DNA of 64,000 bases from Polietes domitor (GCA_947397865.1 CANDYM010000158.1:62001-126000); one strand, 5' to 3'. Shown: positions 35,566-46,919, numbered from the stretch's first letter. Made by a program: numbers and translations. Notes: generated by a model from the letters alone, not told the origin.

Positions 35566-38198
35566 AGTTCATGCAACTGAACACAAACCATTGCATAACT
35601 GCCCAAGATCTCCTTAGGCAGACTATCATAGAACAGGATATAGACGTCGCATTAATATGTGAGCAGTATAAAAACCTCGACAGAAATGTTTGGGAAAGCG
35701 ATTCGACGAATAAAGCAGCGGTATGGGCATGTGGCAAAAAAGCCATAGAAAAAGGTATGAAACATCCACATGAATGCTTCGCCAAAGCTAAGATTGGAAG
35801 AATATTTATATATAGCTGCTATATATCACCTAATATTCCACTGAAAGAATTCGAAAAACACATAGACAACCTGGTTAGGGACGCTTTTCACCACAACCCA
35901 GTTGTTATAGGAGGAGACTTTAATGCATGGGCTGTAGACTGGGGCTGCCCAAGGACAAATGAGAGGGGTAGAATTCTCCTAGACGCGTTTTCCGGATTGG
36001 ACGTAGTTCTGGCAAACAAGGGTGAAGCCCAAACCTTTAGGAGAGCGGGATATGGATCGATTGTAGACATAACATTCGTCAGCAATAGTCTTTCAAAAAA
36101 TATGACGTGGGCAGTCAGCGAACATTATACCCATAGTGATCACCAAGCCATCCTATTCAGCATAGAACAACCCAGTAACCCACGCGAACATAAAATAAAC
36201 CAACAATTCCAAGGCTGGGCAAAAGAAAAACTCGACCAAGAGGCTTTTACAGAAATATTCGCCAACAAACAATTCGAAGATGGTACTGCAACACACATGG
36301 CTGAGCAAGTCACCAATGCTCTAAAAACGGCCTGCGATGCTTCAATGCCAAGAAAAAGAACGAGTAATCTAAGAAATGAGAACTATTGGTGGAATGAAAA
36401 CATTGCCGATCTGAGAAAGGAATGTCTAAAGTCTAGACGAAAATACCAAAGGAGCAGGGGTAAACCGGAATTCCTAGCATGTAGAGACGTCTACCACCAA
36501 GCCAGGAAAATGTTTCAACAAGCCATATACAAGAGCAAGGCTGAGTCATTCAAACAGTTGTGCAATGAAGCCGACTCCAACCCATGGGGCAACGCGTATA
36601 GAGTGGTTATGTCCAAGATCAAGGGGAAAAAATCACCCCAAATAACGTGTCCAAAACTCATAAAGGAAATAGTTACGGTCCTTTTCCCAGACGCGGATCC
36701 TTATATACACACGGAAACACCCACAAACCATAGTGAAATTGAAGTAACCGAGGAAGAAATTCTAAACCTCATTTCGAGAATCGGCGACAAGAAAGCTCCA
36801 GGCTTAGATTTTATCCCTAATAGGGCCTTAAAGATTGCGCTTAGGTCAAGACCAGAAGTATTTGCAACACTTTTCAAAAACAGCCTGAAAGACGGTGAAT
36901 TCCCAGACATGTGGAAAAAACAAAAGCTCATACTAATCCCAAAGCCAGGAAAGGTACTCGGAGCACCACAATCTTATAGACCAATATGTCTACTTGACAC
37001 ACTTGGAAAATGTCTAGAAAGGTTTATATATACACGATTACTGAAGGCAGTCGAGGAGGCGGAAGGCCTTTCGGAAAGACAATATGGCTTCAGAAAAGCA
37101 AAGTCTACGACAGACGCTATCAGCTTCGTGATTGACTCGGCTAGGAAAGCAATCAGCGGGAAAGGAAAGAACAGAAAATACTGTGCTGTCATTACTCTAG
37201 ACATAAAGAACGCCTTTAACTCTGCCGGATGGAAACAAATAATTACATCTTTAAGAAATATAAACATACCCGAGTATCTTATCACAATAATCAAAAACTA
37301 CTTCTCGAACAGAACATTGTGTATCGAAACTGACACAGGGGTAGAATCCTACAACGTTACATGCGGAGTTCCTCAGGGTTCGGTCCTGGGCCCACTTTTG
37401 TGGAATATTATGTATAATGGAATATTCGAACTGAACATACCAGAGGAGGCACAAGTTGTGGGTTTCGCAGACGATGTTGCGCTACTTGTCACAGCACGCG
37501 ACTTAGACGAAGTGCAAATCTATGCGTACGAGTCGATCCGTACAATTGACAATTGGTTGAGAAAAATGAACCTTCACCTAGCAGAGCACAAGACGGAGGC
37601 GGTGCTCATAAGTGGGAAGAGGAAAAGGGAAACCCTAAAGATAAAGGTAGGAGCAACCGAAATTACATCATCGGAAGCTATAAAATACCTGGGCGTAATG
37701 ATCGATTGTAGACTCAACTTCAACAAACACTTGGATTATGCGTGTCAGAAAGCAACAGGAGTGTCAAATGCTTTGGCAAAAATGTTGCCAAACATCGGCG
37801 GCCCTCGTCAAAGCCGTCGTATACTGATTTCAAGAGTCACAGATTCAGTTCTACTGTATGGGGCACCTATCTGGGAAGGAACACTCAGCATAAAGGCAAA
37901 AAAGAAAATGATATCAATACATAGAAGAAACTGCCTAAGAGTCTGCTGTGGGTTTAGGACCATATCCGTGGAATCAGTAAGCATCGTAGCCGGAATCGTC
38001 CCCATCGACTTGGCAGCCAGGGAACTCACAACTGTACAATCAGAGTGTAAAAGAAATGCAGAATCCCTAAGGAAAAACATACGTAAGGTCGAGAGAGAAA
38101 ATACCGTGGCGGAATGGCAAAGAAGGTGGGATAATTCACCAAAGGGAAGATGGACCTACAAATTAATACCACACATTGATGTGTGGATAAGTCAATGA
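35562..38198 (+). CDS. LINE ORF2, first copy: endonuclease and reverse transcriptase, truncated by a duplication
   Basis: The start ATG (35562) overlaps the ORF1 stop; MKFMQLNTNHCITAQDLL is the usual beginning of R1-clade ORF2. The AP-like endonuclease (residues 1-215) keeps its boxes ICEQY, GGDFNAW (about 118-124), SIVDITFVS and SDHQAI. Reverse transcriptase follows, with KAPGLDFIPN, GVPQGSVLGPLLW and FADD (catalytic Asp pair about 637-638). After residue 877 the sequence jumps back to the codon for residue 133, changes frame and stops. The normal C-terminus, with its zinc-binding motif, is therefore missing from this frame but survives in the second copy. Confidence 0.9.
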   Translation: MKFMQLNTNHCITAQDLLRQTIIEQDIDVALICEQYKNLDRNVWESDSTNKAAVWACGKKAIEKGMKHPHECFAKAKIGRIFIYSCYISPNIPLKEFEKHIDNLVRDAFHHNPVVIGGDFNAWAVDWGCPRTNERGRILLDAFSGLDVVLANKGEAQTFRRAGYGSIVDITFVSNSLSKNMTWAVSEHYTHSDHQAILFSIEQPSNPREHKINQQFQGWAKEKLDQEAFTEIFANKQFEDGTATHMAEQVTNALKTACDASMPRKRTSNLRNENYWWNENIADLRKECLKSRRKYQRSRGKPEFLACRDVYHQARKMFQQAIYKSKAESFKQLCNEADSNPWGNAYRVVMSKIKGKKSPQITCPKLIKEIVTVLFPDADPYIHTETPTNHSEIEVTEEEILNLISRIGDKKAPGLDFIPNRALKIALRSRPEVFATLFKNSLKDGEFPDMWKKQKLILIPKPGKVLGAPQSYRPICLLDTLGKCLERFIYTRLLKAVEEAEGLSERQYGFRKAKSTTDAISFVIDSARKAISGKGKNRKYCAVITLDIKNAFNSAGWKQIITSLRNINIPEYLITIIKNYFSNRTLCIETDTGVESYNVTCGVPQGSVLGPLLWNIMYNGIFELNIPEEAQVVGFADDVALLVTARDLDEVQIYAYESIRTIDNWLRKMNLHLAEHKTEAVLISGKRKRETLKIKVGATEITSSEAIKYLGVMIDCRLNFNKHLDYACQKATGVSNALAKMLPNIGGPRQSRRILISRVTDSVLLYGAPIWEGTLSIKAKKKMISIHRRNCLRVCCGFRTISVESVSIVAGIVPIDLAARELTTVQSECKRNAESLRKNIRKVERENTVAEWQRRWDNSPKGRWTYKLIPHIDVWISQ
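35958..38193 (+). repeat. Tandem duplication, unit 1 (2,236 bp)
   Basis: This unit is repeated immediately at 38194-40429. I find only two differences between units, C36680/T38916 and C37814/T40050, both silent. The unit length is 3n+1, so it shifts the reading frame. Confidence 0.95.
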
Positions 38199-40429
38199 GA
38201 GGGGTAGAATTCTCCTAGACGCGTTTTCCGGATTGGACGTAGTTCTGGCAAACAAGGGTGAAGCCCAAACCTTTAGGAGAGCGGGATATGGATCGATTGT
38301 AGACATAACATTCGTCAGCAATAGTCTTTCAAAAAATATGACGTGGGCAGTCAGCGAACATTATACCCATAGTGATCACCAAGCCATCCTATTCAGCATA
38401 GAACAACCCAGTAACCCACGCGAACATAAAATAAACCAACAATTCCAAGGCTGGGCAAAAGAAAAACTCGACCAAGAGGCTTTTACAGAAATATTCGCCA
38501 ACAAACAATTCGAAGATGGTACTGCAACACACATGGCTGAGCAAGTCACCAATGCTCTAAAAACGGCCTGCGATGCTTCAATGCCAAGAAAAAGAACGAG
38601 TAATCTAAGAAATGAGAACTATTGGTGGAATGAAAACATTGCCGATCTGAGAAAGGAATGTCTAAAGTCTAGACGAAAATACCAAAGGAGCAGGGGTAAA
38701 CCGGAATTCCTAGCATGTAGAGACGTCTACCACCAAGCCAGGAAAATGTTTCAACAAGCCATATACAAGAGCAAGGCTGAGTCATTCAAACAGTTGTGCA
38801 ATGAAGCCGACTCCAACCCATGGGGCAACGCGTATAGAGTGGTTATGTCCAAGATCAAGGGGAAAAAATCACCCCAAATAACGTGTCCAAAACTCATAAA
38901 GGAAATAGTTACGGTTCTTTTCCCAGACGCGGATCCTTATATACACACGGAAACACCCACAAACCATAGTGAAATTGAAGTAACCGAGGAAGAAATTCTA
39001 AACCTCATTTCGAGAATCGGCGACAAGAAAGCTCCAGGCTTAGATTTTATCCCTAATAGGGCCTTAAAGATTGCGCTTAGGTCAAGACCAGAAGTATTTG
39101 CAACACTTTTCAAAAACAGCCTGAAAGACGGTGAATTCCCAGACATGTGGAAAAAACAAAAGCTCATACTAATCCCAAAGCCAGGAAAGGTACTCGGAGC
39201 ACCACAATCTTATAGACCAATATGTCTACTTGACACACTTGGAAAATGTCTAGAAAGGTTTATATATACACGATTACTGAAGGCAGTCGAGGAGGCGGAA
39301 GGCCTTTCGGAAAGACAATATGGCTTCAGAAAAGCAAAGTCTACGACAGACGCTATCAGCTTCGTGATTGACTCGGCTAGGAAAGCAATCAGCGGGAAAG
39401 GAAAGAACAGAAAATACTGTGCTGTCATTACTCTAGACATAAAGAACGCCTTTAACTCTGCCGGATGGAAACAAATAATTACATCTTTAAGAAATATAAA
39501 CATACCCGAGTATCTTATCACAATAATCAAAAACTACTTCTCGAACAGAACATTGTGTATCGAAACTGACACAGGGGTAGAATCCTACAACGTTACATGC
39601 GGAGTTCCTCAGGGTTCGGTCCTGGGCCCACTTTTGTGGAATATTATGTATAATGGAATATTCGAACTGAACATACCAGAGGAGGCACAAGTTGTGGGTT
39701 TCGCAGACGATGTTGCGCTACTTGTCACAGCACGCGACTTAGACGAAGTGCAAATCTATGCGTACGAGTCGATCCGTACAATTGACAATTGGTTGAGAAA
39801 AATGAACCTTCACCTAGCAGAGCACAAGACGGAGGCGGTGCTCATAAGTGGGAAGAGGAAAAGGGAAACCCTAAAGATAAAGGTAGGAGCAACCGAAATT
39901 ACATCATCGGAAGCTATAAAATACCTGGGCGTAATGATCGATTGTAGACTCAACTTCAACAAACACTTGGATTATGCGTGTCAGAAAGCAACAGGAGTGT
40001 CAAATGCTTTGGCAAAAATGTTGCCAAACATCGGCGGCCCTCGTCAAAGTCGTCGTATACTGATTTCAAGAGTCACAGATTCAGTTCTACTGTATGGGGC
40101 ACCTATCTGGGAAGGAACACTCAGCATAAAGGCAAAAAAGAAAATGATATCAATACATAGAAGAAACTGCCTAAGAGTCTGCTGTGGGTTTAGGACCATA
40201 TCCGTGGAATCAGTAAGCATCGTAGCCGGAATCGTCCCCATCGACTTGGCAGCCAGGGAACTCACAACTGTACAATCAGAGTGTAAAAGAAATGCAGAAT
40301 CCCTAAGGAAAAACATACGTAAGGTCGAGAGAGAAAATACCGTGGCGGAATGGCAAAGAAGGTGGGATAATTCACCAAAGGGAAGATGGACCTACAAATT
40401 AATACCACACATTGATGTGTGGATAAGTC
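38194..40429 (+). repeat. Tandem duplication, unit 2 (2,236 bp)
   Basis: It starts AATGAGAGGGGTAGAATTCT right after GGATAAGTC, with no microhomology at the junction. It continues past 40429 into the element's unique 3' end. Confidence 0.95.
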
Positions 40430-40788
40430 GTAGACACGGGGAGGTAAATTACAATCTTACCCAATTCCTTACTGGCCATGGAGGTTACAGAAGTTATTTG
40501 CACCGATTTGGGCACGATGATTCCCCAAGATGTCCACATTGTCCAGAAGAAGATGAGACGTCTGAGCACGTTACATTTAAATGCCCAAGATTTACTGGAC
40601 ATCGCAGTAGGACTGAAACGACCGTAGGAGAACGCCTGAGACCAAACAACATAGTCAATATAATGTTAAAGTCTGAAGGAAACTGGTCCGCAGTAAACTG
40701 GCTCATAAGCTGCATAAACCAGGAACTCCGAGAAGCAGAAAAGATCAGAAAGTCAGAAGCAAGTAGTTCAATAGCAATAAGCAATTGA
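38194..40788 (+). pseudogene. LINE ORF2, second copy: lacks the first 132 residues
   Basis: Open from the duplication junction to TGA 40788, equal to ORF2 residues 133 to the end. It lacks the start codon and most of the endonuclease, including GGDFNAW, but keeps SIVDITFVS, the whole reverse transcriptase (FADDVALL) and the C-terminal zinc-knuckle-like motif CPHCPEEDETSEHVTFKC. An in-frame TAA sits just upstream of the junction, so this frame cannot continue from copy 1. The first internal ATG is at 38233. By arithmetic, one unit removed would leave a 996-codon frame, so the element may have been intact until a very recent event. Confidence 0.88.
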
Positions 40789-40975
40789 AGAGCAGCTAAA
40801 AGGCTGACTTCCCCCGCGAAGTAATACCATTCGGCGGTCCCGTGGGGAGGAGGGAAGAGGGGGTGTGGTTTAGTACGTAGGCGCCAAGGCGAATCGTACA
40901 TGTTTTCCAACACGGGTTGGATACATCTTACGAAGATTCCACACCTCTAACAAAAAAAAAAAAAAAAAAAAAAAA

Positions 40976-40976
<1 letters not shown>
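40789..40976 (+). other. LINE 3' UTR and poly(A) tail
   Basis: A GC-rich 163-bp UTR (includes TGGGGAGGAGGGAAGAGGGG) is followed by 25 A residues at 40952-40976. The tail joins directly to (GACA)n. A long uninterrupted A tail is consistent with a young insertion by target-primed reverse transcription. Confidence 0.85.
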
Positions 40977-41007
<31 letters not shown>

Positions 41008-41128
41008 GGACATTGCTAAATCGACTCAGATAGTGATTCTGAGACGATCGGTATAATTAACAATGGGTCTATCTCGTTTCCTTTTGGGTGTTACAAACAA
41101 ATGCACAAAGACATAATACTCTCGTGAA
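40977..41128 (-). repeat. Family A copy A4, 3' remainder: (GACA)n and conserved tail
   Basis: Seven or so GACA units are followed by GGACATTGCTAAATCGACTC, the core GATTCTGAGACGATCGG and ACTCTCGTGAAGTGTATAA. This is the same order as the uninterrupted copies at 11.3 and 55.9 kb, completing the copy whose left part ends at 33381. Confidence 0.85.
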
Positions 41129-42783
41129 GTGTATAAAAATTAAAAACAGGTTTCATATTGATATTATCGTGGTCAGTAATATATACGTTCCAATTTTCAG
41201 CTTTCTAGCTCTCAAAAACACTTTTTCCACGCCCACTCCGCCCACAAAACGAAAATCCAAATTTCGGTATCAAATTGATCTTTCTCGTGGTCAGTAATAT
41301 ATATGTACCAATTTCCAGCCTACTACCTCTCAAAAACACTATTACCATGCATCACTGCCCACCAGCCTACTACCTCTCAAAACACTTTTGCCACGCCCAC
41401 TAAACGAACATCCAAATTTCGGCATCATATTTATCATTCTCGTGGTCATTAGTACATATGTACCAATTTTCAGCATACTACCTCTCTAAAACACTTTTGC
41501 CTCGCCCACTAAACGAAAATCCGAATTTCGGCATCATATTTATAATTCTCGCGGTCAGTAGTATACATGTACCAATTTTCAGTCTTCTAGCTCTCAAAAA
41601 CGCTTTTGCCACGCCCACTCGGCCCACAAAACGAAAATCCAAATTTCGGCATCAAATTGATCTTTCTCGCGGTCATTAATATATACATTCCATTTTGCAG
41701 CGTTTTAGTGCAAAGAACACTATTGCCACGCCAACTCCGCCCACAAAACGAAAATCCAAATTTCGGCATCATATTTATCATTCTCGTGGTCAATAATATA
41801 TAAGTTCCAATTTTCAGCCTTCTAGCTCAAAAAAACACTATTGCCACGCCCACTCCACCCACAAAACGAAAATCCAAATTTCGGCATCATACTTATCATT
41901 CTCGTGGTCAATAATATATAAGTTCCAATTTTCAGCCTTCTAGCTCAAAAAAACACTATTGCCACGCCCACTCCACCCACAAAACGAAAATCCGAATTTC
42001 GACATCATATTTATCATTCTCGTGGTCAATAATATATACGTTCCAATTTTCAGCCTTCTAGCTCAAAAAAACACTATTGCCACGCCCACTCCACCCACAA
42101 AACGAAAATCCAAATTTCGACATCATATTTATCATTCTCGTGGTCAATAATATATAAGTACCAATTTTCAGCCTTCTACCTCTCAAAAACACTTTTGTCA
42201 CGCCCCCACCGCCCACGAAACGAAAATTGAAAATCCGGCAGTAATATATACGTTACAATTTTCAGCCTTCTATTGCCACGCCCACTAAACGAAAATCCAA
42301 ATTTCGACATCATATTTATCATTCTCGTGGTCAATAATATATACGTACCAATTTTCAGCCTTCTAACTTAAAAAAACACTATTGCCACGCCCACTCCACC
42401 CACAAAACGAAAATCCAAATTTCGACATCATATTTATCATTCTCGTGGTCAATAATATATACGTTTCAATTTTCAGCCTTCTAGCTCAAAAAACACCCAC
42501 AAAACGAAAATACAAATTTCGACATCATATTTATCATTCTCGTGGTCAGTAAAATATATGTACCAATTTTCAGCCTTCTAGCTCTCAAAAACACTCTTGC
42601 CACGCCCCCTCCGCCAACAGAGCTAATTTTTTAAAAATTCTATAGCCTATAGTTCCTTCCATACCTGCATCTATCTGTACTGAAAATTTCAACAACGTCG
42701 GTTCAGCTGTTTACACGTGATTGCGGAACAAACACACAGGCAGACAGACAGACTTACACTAAGGTTTTATAATATTAATAGGG
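41129..42783 (-). repeat. Family C element, copy 1, with 118-bp tandem array
   Basis: The landmark CTCG of ATTCTCGTGGTCA recurs at 41439, 41548, 41666, 41783, 41901, 42019 and 42137, a period of 118 bp after a shorter first unit. Each unit holds CAATTTTCAGCCTTCTAGCT, TGCCACGCCCACTCCGCCC and ACGAAAATCCAAATTTCG. The right end has GTTTACACGTGATTGCGGAA, a CAGACAGACAGAC tract and TAAGGTTTTATAATATTAAT plus AGGGA. Read on the minus strand it begins TCCCTATTAATATTATAA, the TC start expected of Helitron-like elements. Non-coding; open frames inside are repeat artefacts. Confidence 0.75.
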
Positions 42784-43437
42784 ACTTGCTGAACCCCGCC
42801 CGCTTCGCCAGGCAAAAAAACAAATGGTAAAATTAAAATCAGGTTTCATATTGATCTTATCATATTGATATTATCGTGGTCAGTAATATATACGTTCCAA
42901 TTTTCAGCCTTCTAGCTTAAAAACACTATTGCTACGGCCACTAAACGAAAATCCAAATTTCGGCATCAAATTGATCTTTTTCGTGGTCAGTAATATATAC
43001 ATTCCATTTTTCAGTCTTCTAGCACAAAGACCACTATTGCCACTCCCACTCCGCCCACAAAACGAAAATCCAAATTTCGGCATCATATTTATCATTCTCG
43101 TCGTCAGTAATATACATGTACCAATTTTCTGTCTTATAGCTCTCAAAAACGATTTTGCCGCGCCCAAATCCAAATTTCGGCATCATGTTTATCATTGTCG
43201 TGGTCAGTAAAATATATGTACCAATTTTCAGCCTTCTAGCTCTCAAAAACACTTCTGCTACGCCCCTCCCCCACAGAGCTAATTTTAAAAAATTCTATAG
43301 CCTATAGTTCCTGCCAGACCTGCATCTATCTGTACTGAAAATTTCAACAACATCGGTTCAGCCGTTTACACGTGATTGCGGAACAAACAGACAGACAGAC
43401 AGACTTACACTAAGGTTTTATAATATTAATAGGGATA
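42784..43437 (-). repeat. Family C element, copy 2 (short)
   Basis: It has the same left start (CAGGTTTCATATTGAT) and the same right end (CACTAAGGTTTTATAATATT) as copy 1, in the same orientation, but only about three 118-bp units. The first 48 bp (CTGAACCCCGCCCGCTTCGC) is a spacer or flank of copy 1. Confidence 0.7.
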
Positions 43438-43815
43438 GGGATACAGTCGAATTACTTCGCTATATGGAAAATTAGTTCTATAGAATAAATGCGCCATGTT
43501 ACACTTTATGTATTTTCCACCTTTCTTCAGATTGTTTTTCTTTTAAAAAACTGGTACGGAAACCTTTAAATGTGTCCATATAGGGGTAAAGGCTTATCAA
43601 TATCGCAACATTCGGTCTATTATTGTCACCATCACAGTTATTCATCCTTTGCAAAAAAAATCGTTATAAGGAAATATTCGCTATAGGGATATTCGTTATA
43701 AGGAGATCAACATATATTGAAATAAAAATAAAACGAAAACACAATTTATTCGCAATAAACAAATCTTCGTTATATAAGAGTTTGCTATAGAGAGTTTCAA
43801 CTATAATGAAAAACT
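43438..43815. other. AT-rich DNA with CGTTATA/CGCTATA words
   Basis: The words ATTCGCTATAGGGATATTCG and ATTCGTTATAAGGAGATC alternate here, suggesting a decayed short repeat. It may be the 5' portion of the Helitron-like element that ends at 45295. No gene. Confidence 0.35.
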
Positions 43816-45295
43816 GATGACTACGTCCAAACGCTGCTCTACTCCACAGTGTCAGAATATTACACTCATTGGGATTATACCGTCGAAGATGTTTTGATTG
43901 CGACTAATGTTCATTTAATACGAAAGTAGTTCACAGTAATTATCTCTAAATGCTTCCATTCGTTACCGATTTGTGGACCATACAAAGACTGTCGTCTATG
44001 TTTGAAACTGTGGGAGAAAATTCACAACCAGGCATTGACTGAAGACATTTGATTGATATTATCTCAATTAGGAATGACTATATAATGACACAGTTAATCA
44101 GGAGTTGGAACGCGAAAAAACAGTATGATTGCGAATACAAATTCTAACGAACGCGCTGCTGCTGAATGAATGTGCAAATTAACTAGACCCCATCTGAGAT
44201 GGACAAAGTTTTGATCGATTCGGAGAAGTGTAAAGTGTACCATGCCGCACAATAAGCCTTGGGATCAAACTCAAATAGATGTTCCGAAATATTGTTCAAA
44301 ATATAGTTTGGTTGAGCGAACGTGCTATATTGGAAGCGAAAAACATTGAATAGGTGGATTAGTAACGCAATTCAGTCAAGATAATTCGGTCGGATAGTTG
44401 TCAAATCCGACCGAATTTAAACTCTCTGTACTCAGAATACTTGCTCACAATCTCCAGTTGAAAATAGACAACAATTCTTAAAGGAAACAACAAAATCGAA
44501 TACGTTTTGATAGTCCTATCCAAATGATTCCGACCATAATACCATGCCGAGAATCAATATTAAAAAACGGCAATAAACGTTCGAAATTTATAAACGATGG
44601 AACAGGAGATTTTGCAACGATTCTCATGCAGAATTCAATTAGATTTGCACATTATTCATTGGGAATTGCAGCTAATTTGTTGAGAGACTATCAGCTCATT
44701 CAGCACTCAAGTTGCCGCTCAATATAAAAATTAACGAAATTAAAACGTGCTACATATCGAAGATCTGTTCGATTGCTGAAGTTCAGCTTTAAGCTAAAGG
44801 CTTGCTTGAAGTTTTCCTATTTATGGAAACACGTCACGACATTCAAAATAAGTACGATCAGACATTTCGATTTGCAGAACGACCAATCTCAATAATTATT
44901 TTCAAAACAATTGCTGCAAATTGTTAATGGAAAAATCTACCTTTACATTCTGGATTATATTCCCCGTCGATTTTTTTAGATTACCATATAAAAACTCGAA
45001 ATCATCCGAAAGGTGATACTATACAGTGTTGAAAATCAAGTTGAGCGAACGGCCACACATTTCCAACAGTATACTGCCGAAAGAATTCATCTCACATGTT
45101 GCATCTTTCATTTTCGAAATCAGAATTGAATATGCACGGCCGTATCCTAACATTGGATATCTATGACAGCACTAATGGATACAATAATCACTGATAAGTG
45201 TTTTTGTTTAAATTTTGTTTAAATGCAAATCCACACAACAATCCCAAATAAACTAATTCAAATATGGACAGGAAAGTTTCTGTAGGGTCAGCTAG
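43816..45295 (+). mobile_element. Helitron-like non-autonomous element, copy 2
   Basis: It ends with a hairpin-like GGACAGGAAAGTTTCTGT, then AGGGTCAG, CTAG and T, matching copy 1 at 2753. Diverged homology to copy 1 includes CACTCATTGGGATTATACCG, AGATGTTTTGATTGCGAC and the 3' end. No Rep/helicase frame is present. An open frame at 44524-44727 has no recognised domain. Confidence 0.5.
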
Positions 45296-46914
45296 TGTTA
45301 TAATAAGTAAATGAAAAAAAGTACGAATTTCGAAAAATATTTTGATTTTGAGAGTCTATGCAGTCAGATATACACCGAGTTCTTTGATTCTGTGACTTCC
45401 AAAAATCTCTTTCTTTTGCGTGTGTACGGAATTTGGGGGAAGTACACACCAAATTTAACCATTCCTGTTGTAAACGTTTAGTTAGTCCATTTTTATACCC
45501 TCCACCACCAGGATGGGGGTATACTAACTTTGTCATTCCGTTTGTAAATATCGACCTGCGACCCTATTAAGTATATATATTCTTGATCGTCATAAAATTC
45601 TAAGACGATCTAGCCATGTCCGTCCGTCCGTCCGTCTGTTGAAAGCACGCTAGCATCTAAACGAAAGGAGCTAGAACGTTCAAATTTTCCTTAAATGCGT
45701 CTTATAGTCGTAGATCGGTTGGGATTGAAATGGGGCGATTCTTATTTGTAGGGGGTGAAATCCGGCAAAAAAGGGATAAAAATGGTACATATTAAACGAC
45801 AACAGCTAGAATCACGAAATTCGGTGTGTACATTCCTCTAATTGAGTAGATACATAATAAAAGTATTTTTTCCAAATTCGTACTTTTAAGGGGTAAAATA
45901 GGAATAGAGGGATAAAAATGGTACCAACCAAACGGCTGTACCTAGAAAAATGAAATTCGGTGTATACATTCCTCTGATTGCATAGATAAGTAAAATACAC
46001 GGATATTTCAAAATTCGTACTTTTTGGGGTAAAAATGAAAAAAGGGGATAAAAATAGTTCCAATCTAATGACCGCAGCTAGAGTCATGAAATTCGGAGTA
46101 TAAATTCCTCTGAGTGTGAAGACACGGAAAATAAACTGATTTTTCGAAATTCGTACTTTTTGGGGTTAAAATGAAAAAAGGGGAAAAAATAGTACCAATC
46201 AAATGGCCGCAGCTAGAGTCATGAAATTCGGAGTATACATTCCTCTGACTGCGAAGACACGGAAAATAGACGAATTTTTCGAAATTAGTACTTTCAAGGG
46301 ATACAATGGTACAGTGGGATAAAAATAGTACCAACTAACGACTACAACTAGAATGATAAAATTCTAATTGCGTAGAAACGTCAAGGGGGTAAAAATGGTA
46401 CCAACCAAATGGAATCATGGAATTCGGTGTATACATTCCTCTGACTGCATAGACACGCAAAATATTTTTTTTCCCCAAATTCGTACTTTTTCTTTTACGG
46501 CAAAAATTGGTTGAATCATGAAGTTAGGTTATTTTGCACTATGTACGTCTGATAATGGTTTTTTAAAATTTGTACTTTTGAAATTCAAATAGAATGGAAA
46601 TACAACCAACTGTAGCACCCACTATCTACCAATATTTATGGCTTTGAAAATATTTTTCAAAATATAAATAGAAGAATAATTATTTTTTGAATTGACGTAT
46701 TGGTAGCCTTGCCTTATAAGCGTGGTTTGAAATAATTAAAATATTATATTTATTTATATAATTAATTTTTCAATATTTGTATTTGTTTTGGTTTGGCTAT
46801 ATTAAAAAAATTATATTTTCCTGTAATATTTCAGCACTTCTACGAAAACCGACAACCTCTGTGGAATGCAATCCATGGTGGAGGGTATATAAAGTTAGGC
46901 CCGGCCGAACTTAA
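45296..46914 (-). repeat. Family B elements, copy B6 (interrupted by Transib)
   Basis: A short plus-orientation piece (45305-45485) precedes a longer minus-orientation copy starting TTTTATACCCTCCACCACCA at about 45494. It has the TA run, core and GTCCGTCCGTCCGTCTG tract at about 45618, then about six 135-bp units (GTACCAACCAAACGGCTG, ATGAAATTCGGTGTATACAT). It ends GTTAGGCCCGGCCGAACTTA, where the Transib element sits. Confidence 0.78.
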
Positions 46915-46919
46915 CGCCG

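Larger units (their letters stand above)
33382..40976 (+). mobile_element. R1-clade (Waldo-like) LINE inserted in a (GACA)n microsatellite
   Basis: The 7,595-bp insertion comprises a 658-bp 5' region, ORF1 with three zinc knuckles, ORF2 with endonuclease and reverse transcriptase, a short 3' UTR and a 25-A tail (40952-40976). GACA repeats abut both ends, and the flanking family A copy is continuous across the insertion when compared with intact copies at 11.3 and 55.9 kb. The ORF1/ORF2 style (AQDLL..Q endonuclease start, third knuckle with long spacing, C-terminal CPHC...H...C) fits the R1 clade. Waldo-type members of that clade are known to target simple ACAY repeats. Removing one unit of the internal 2,236-bp duplication gives a roughly 5.36-kb element. 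Confidence 0.88.

Noticed and set aside
36701..37454. Minus-strand open frames inside the LINE, repeated at 38937-39690
   Set aside because: These are antisense shadows of the reverse transcriptase frame and are duplicated only because the LINE segment is duplicated.
41129..42640. CRISPR-like regular repeats
   Set aside because: The units are contiguous 118-bp tandem copies that diverge throughout, without constant repeats alternating with unique spacers, and the genome is eukaryotic.
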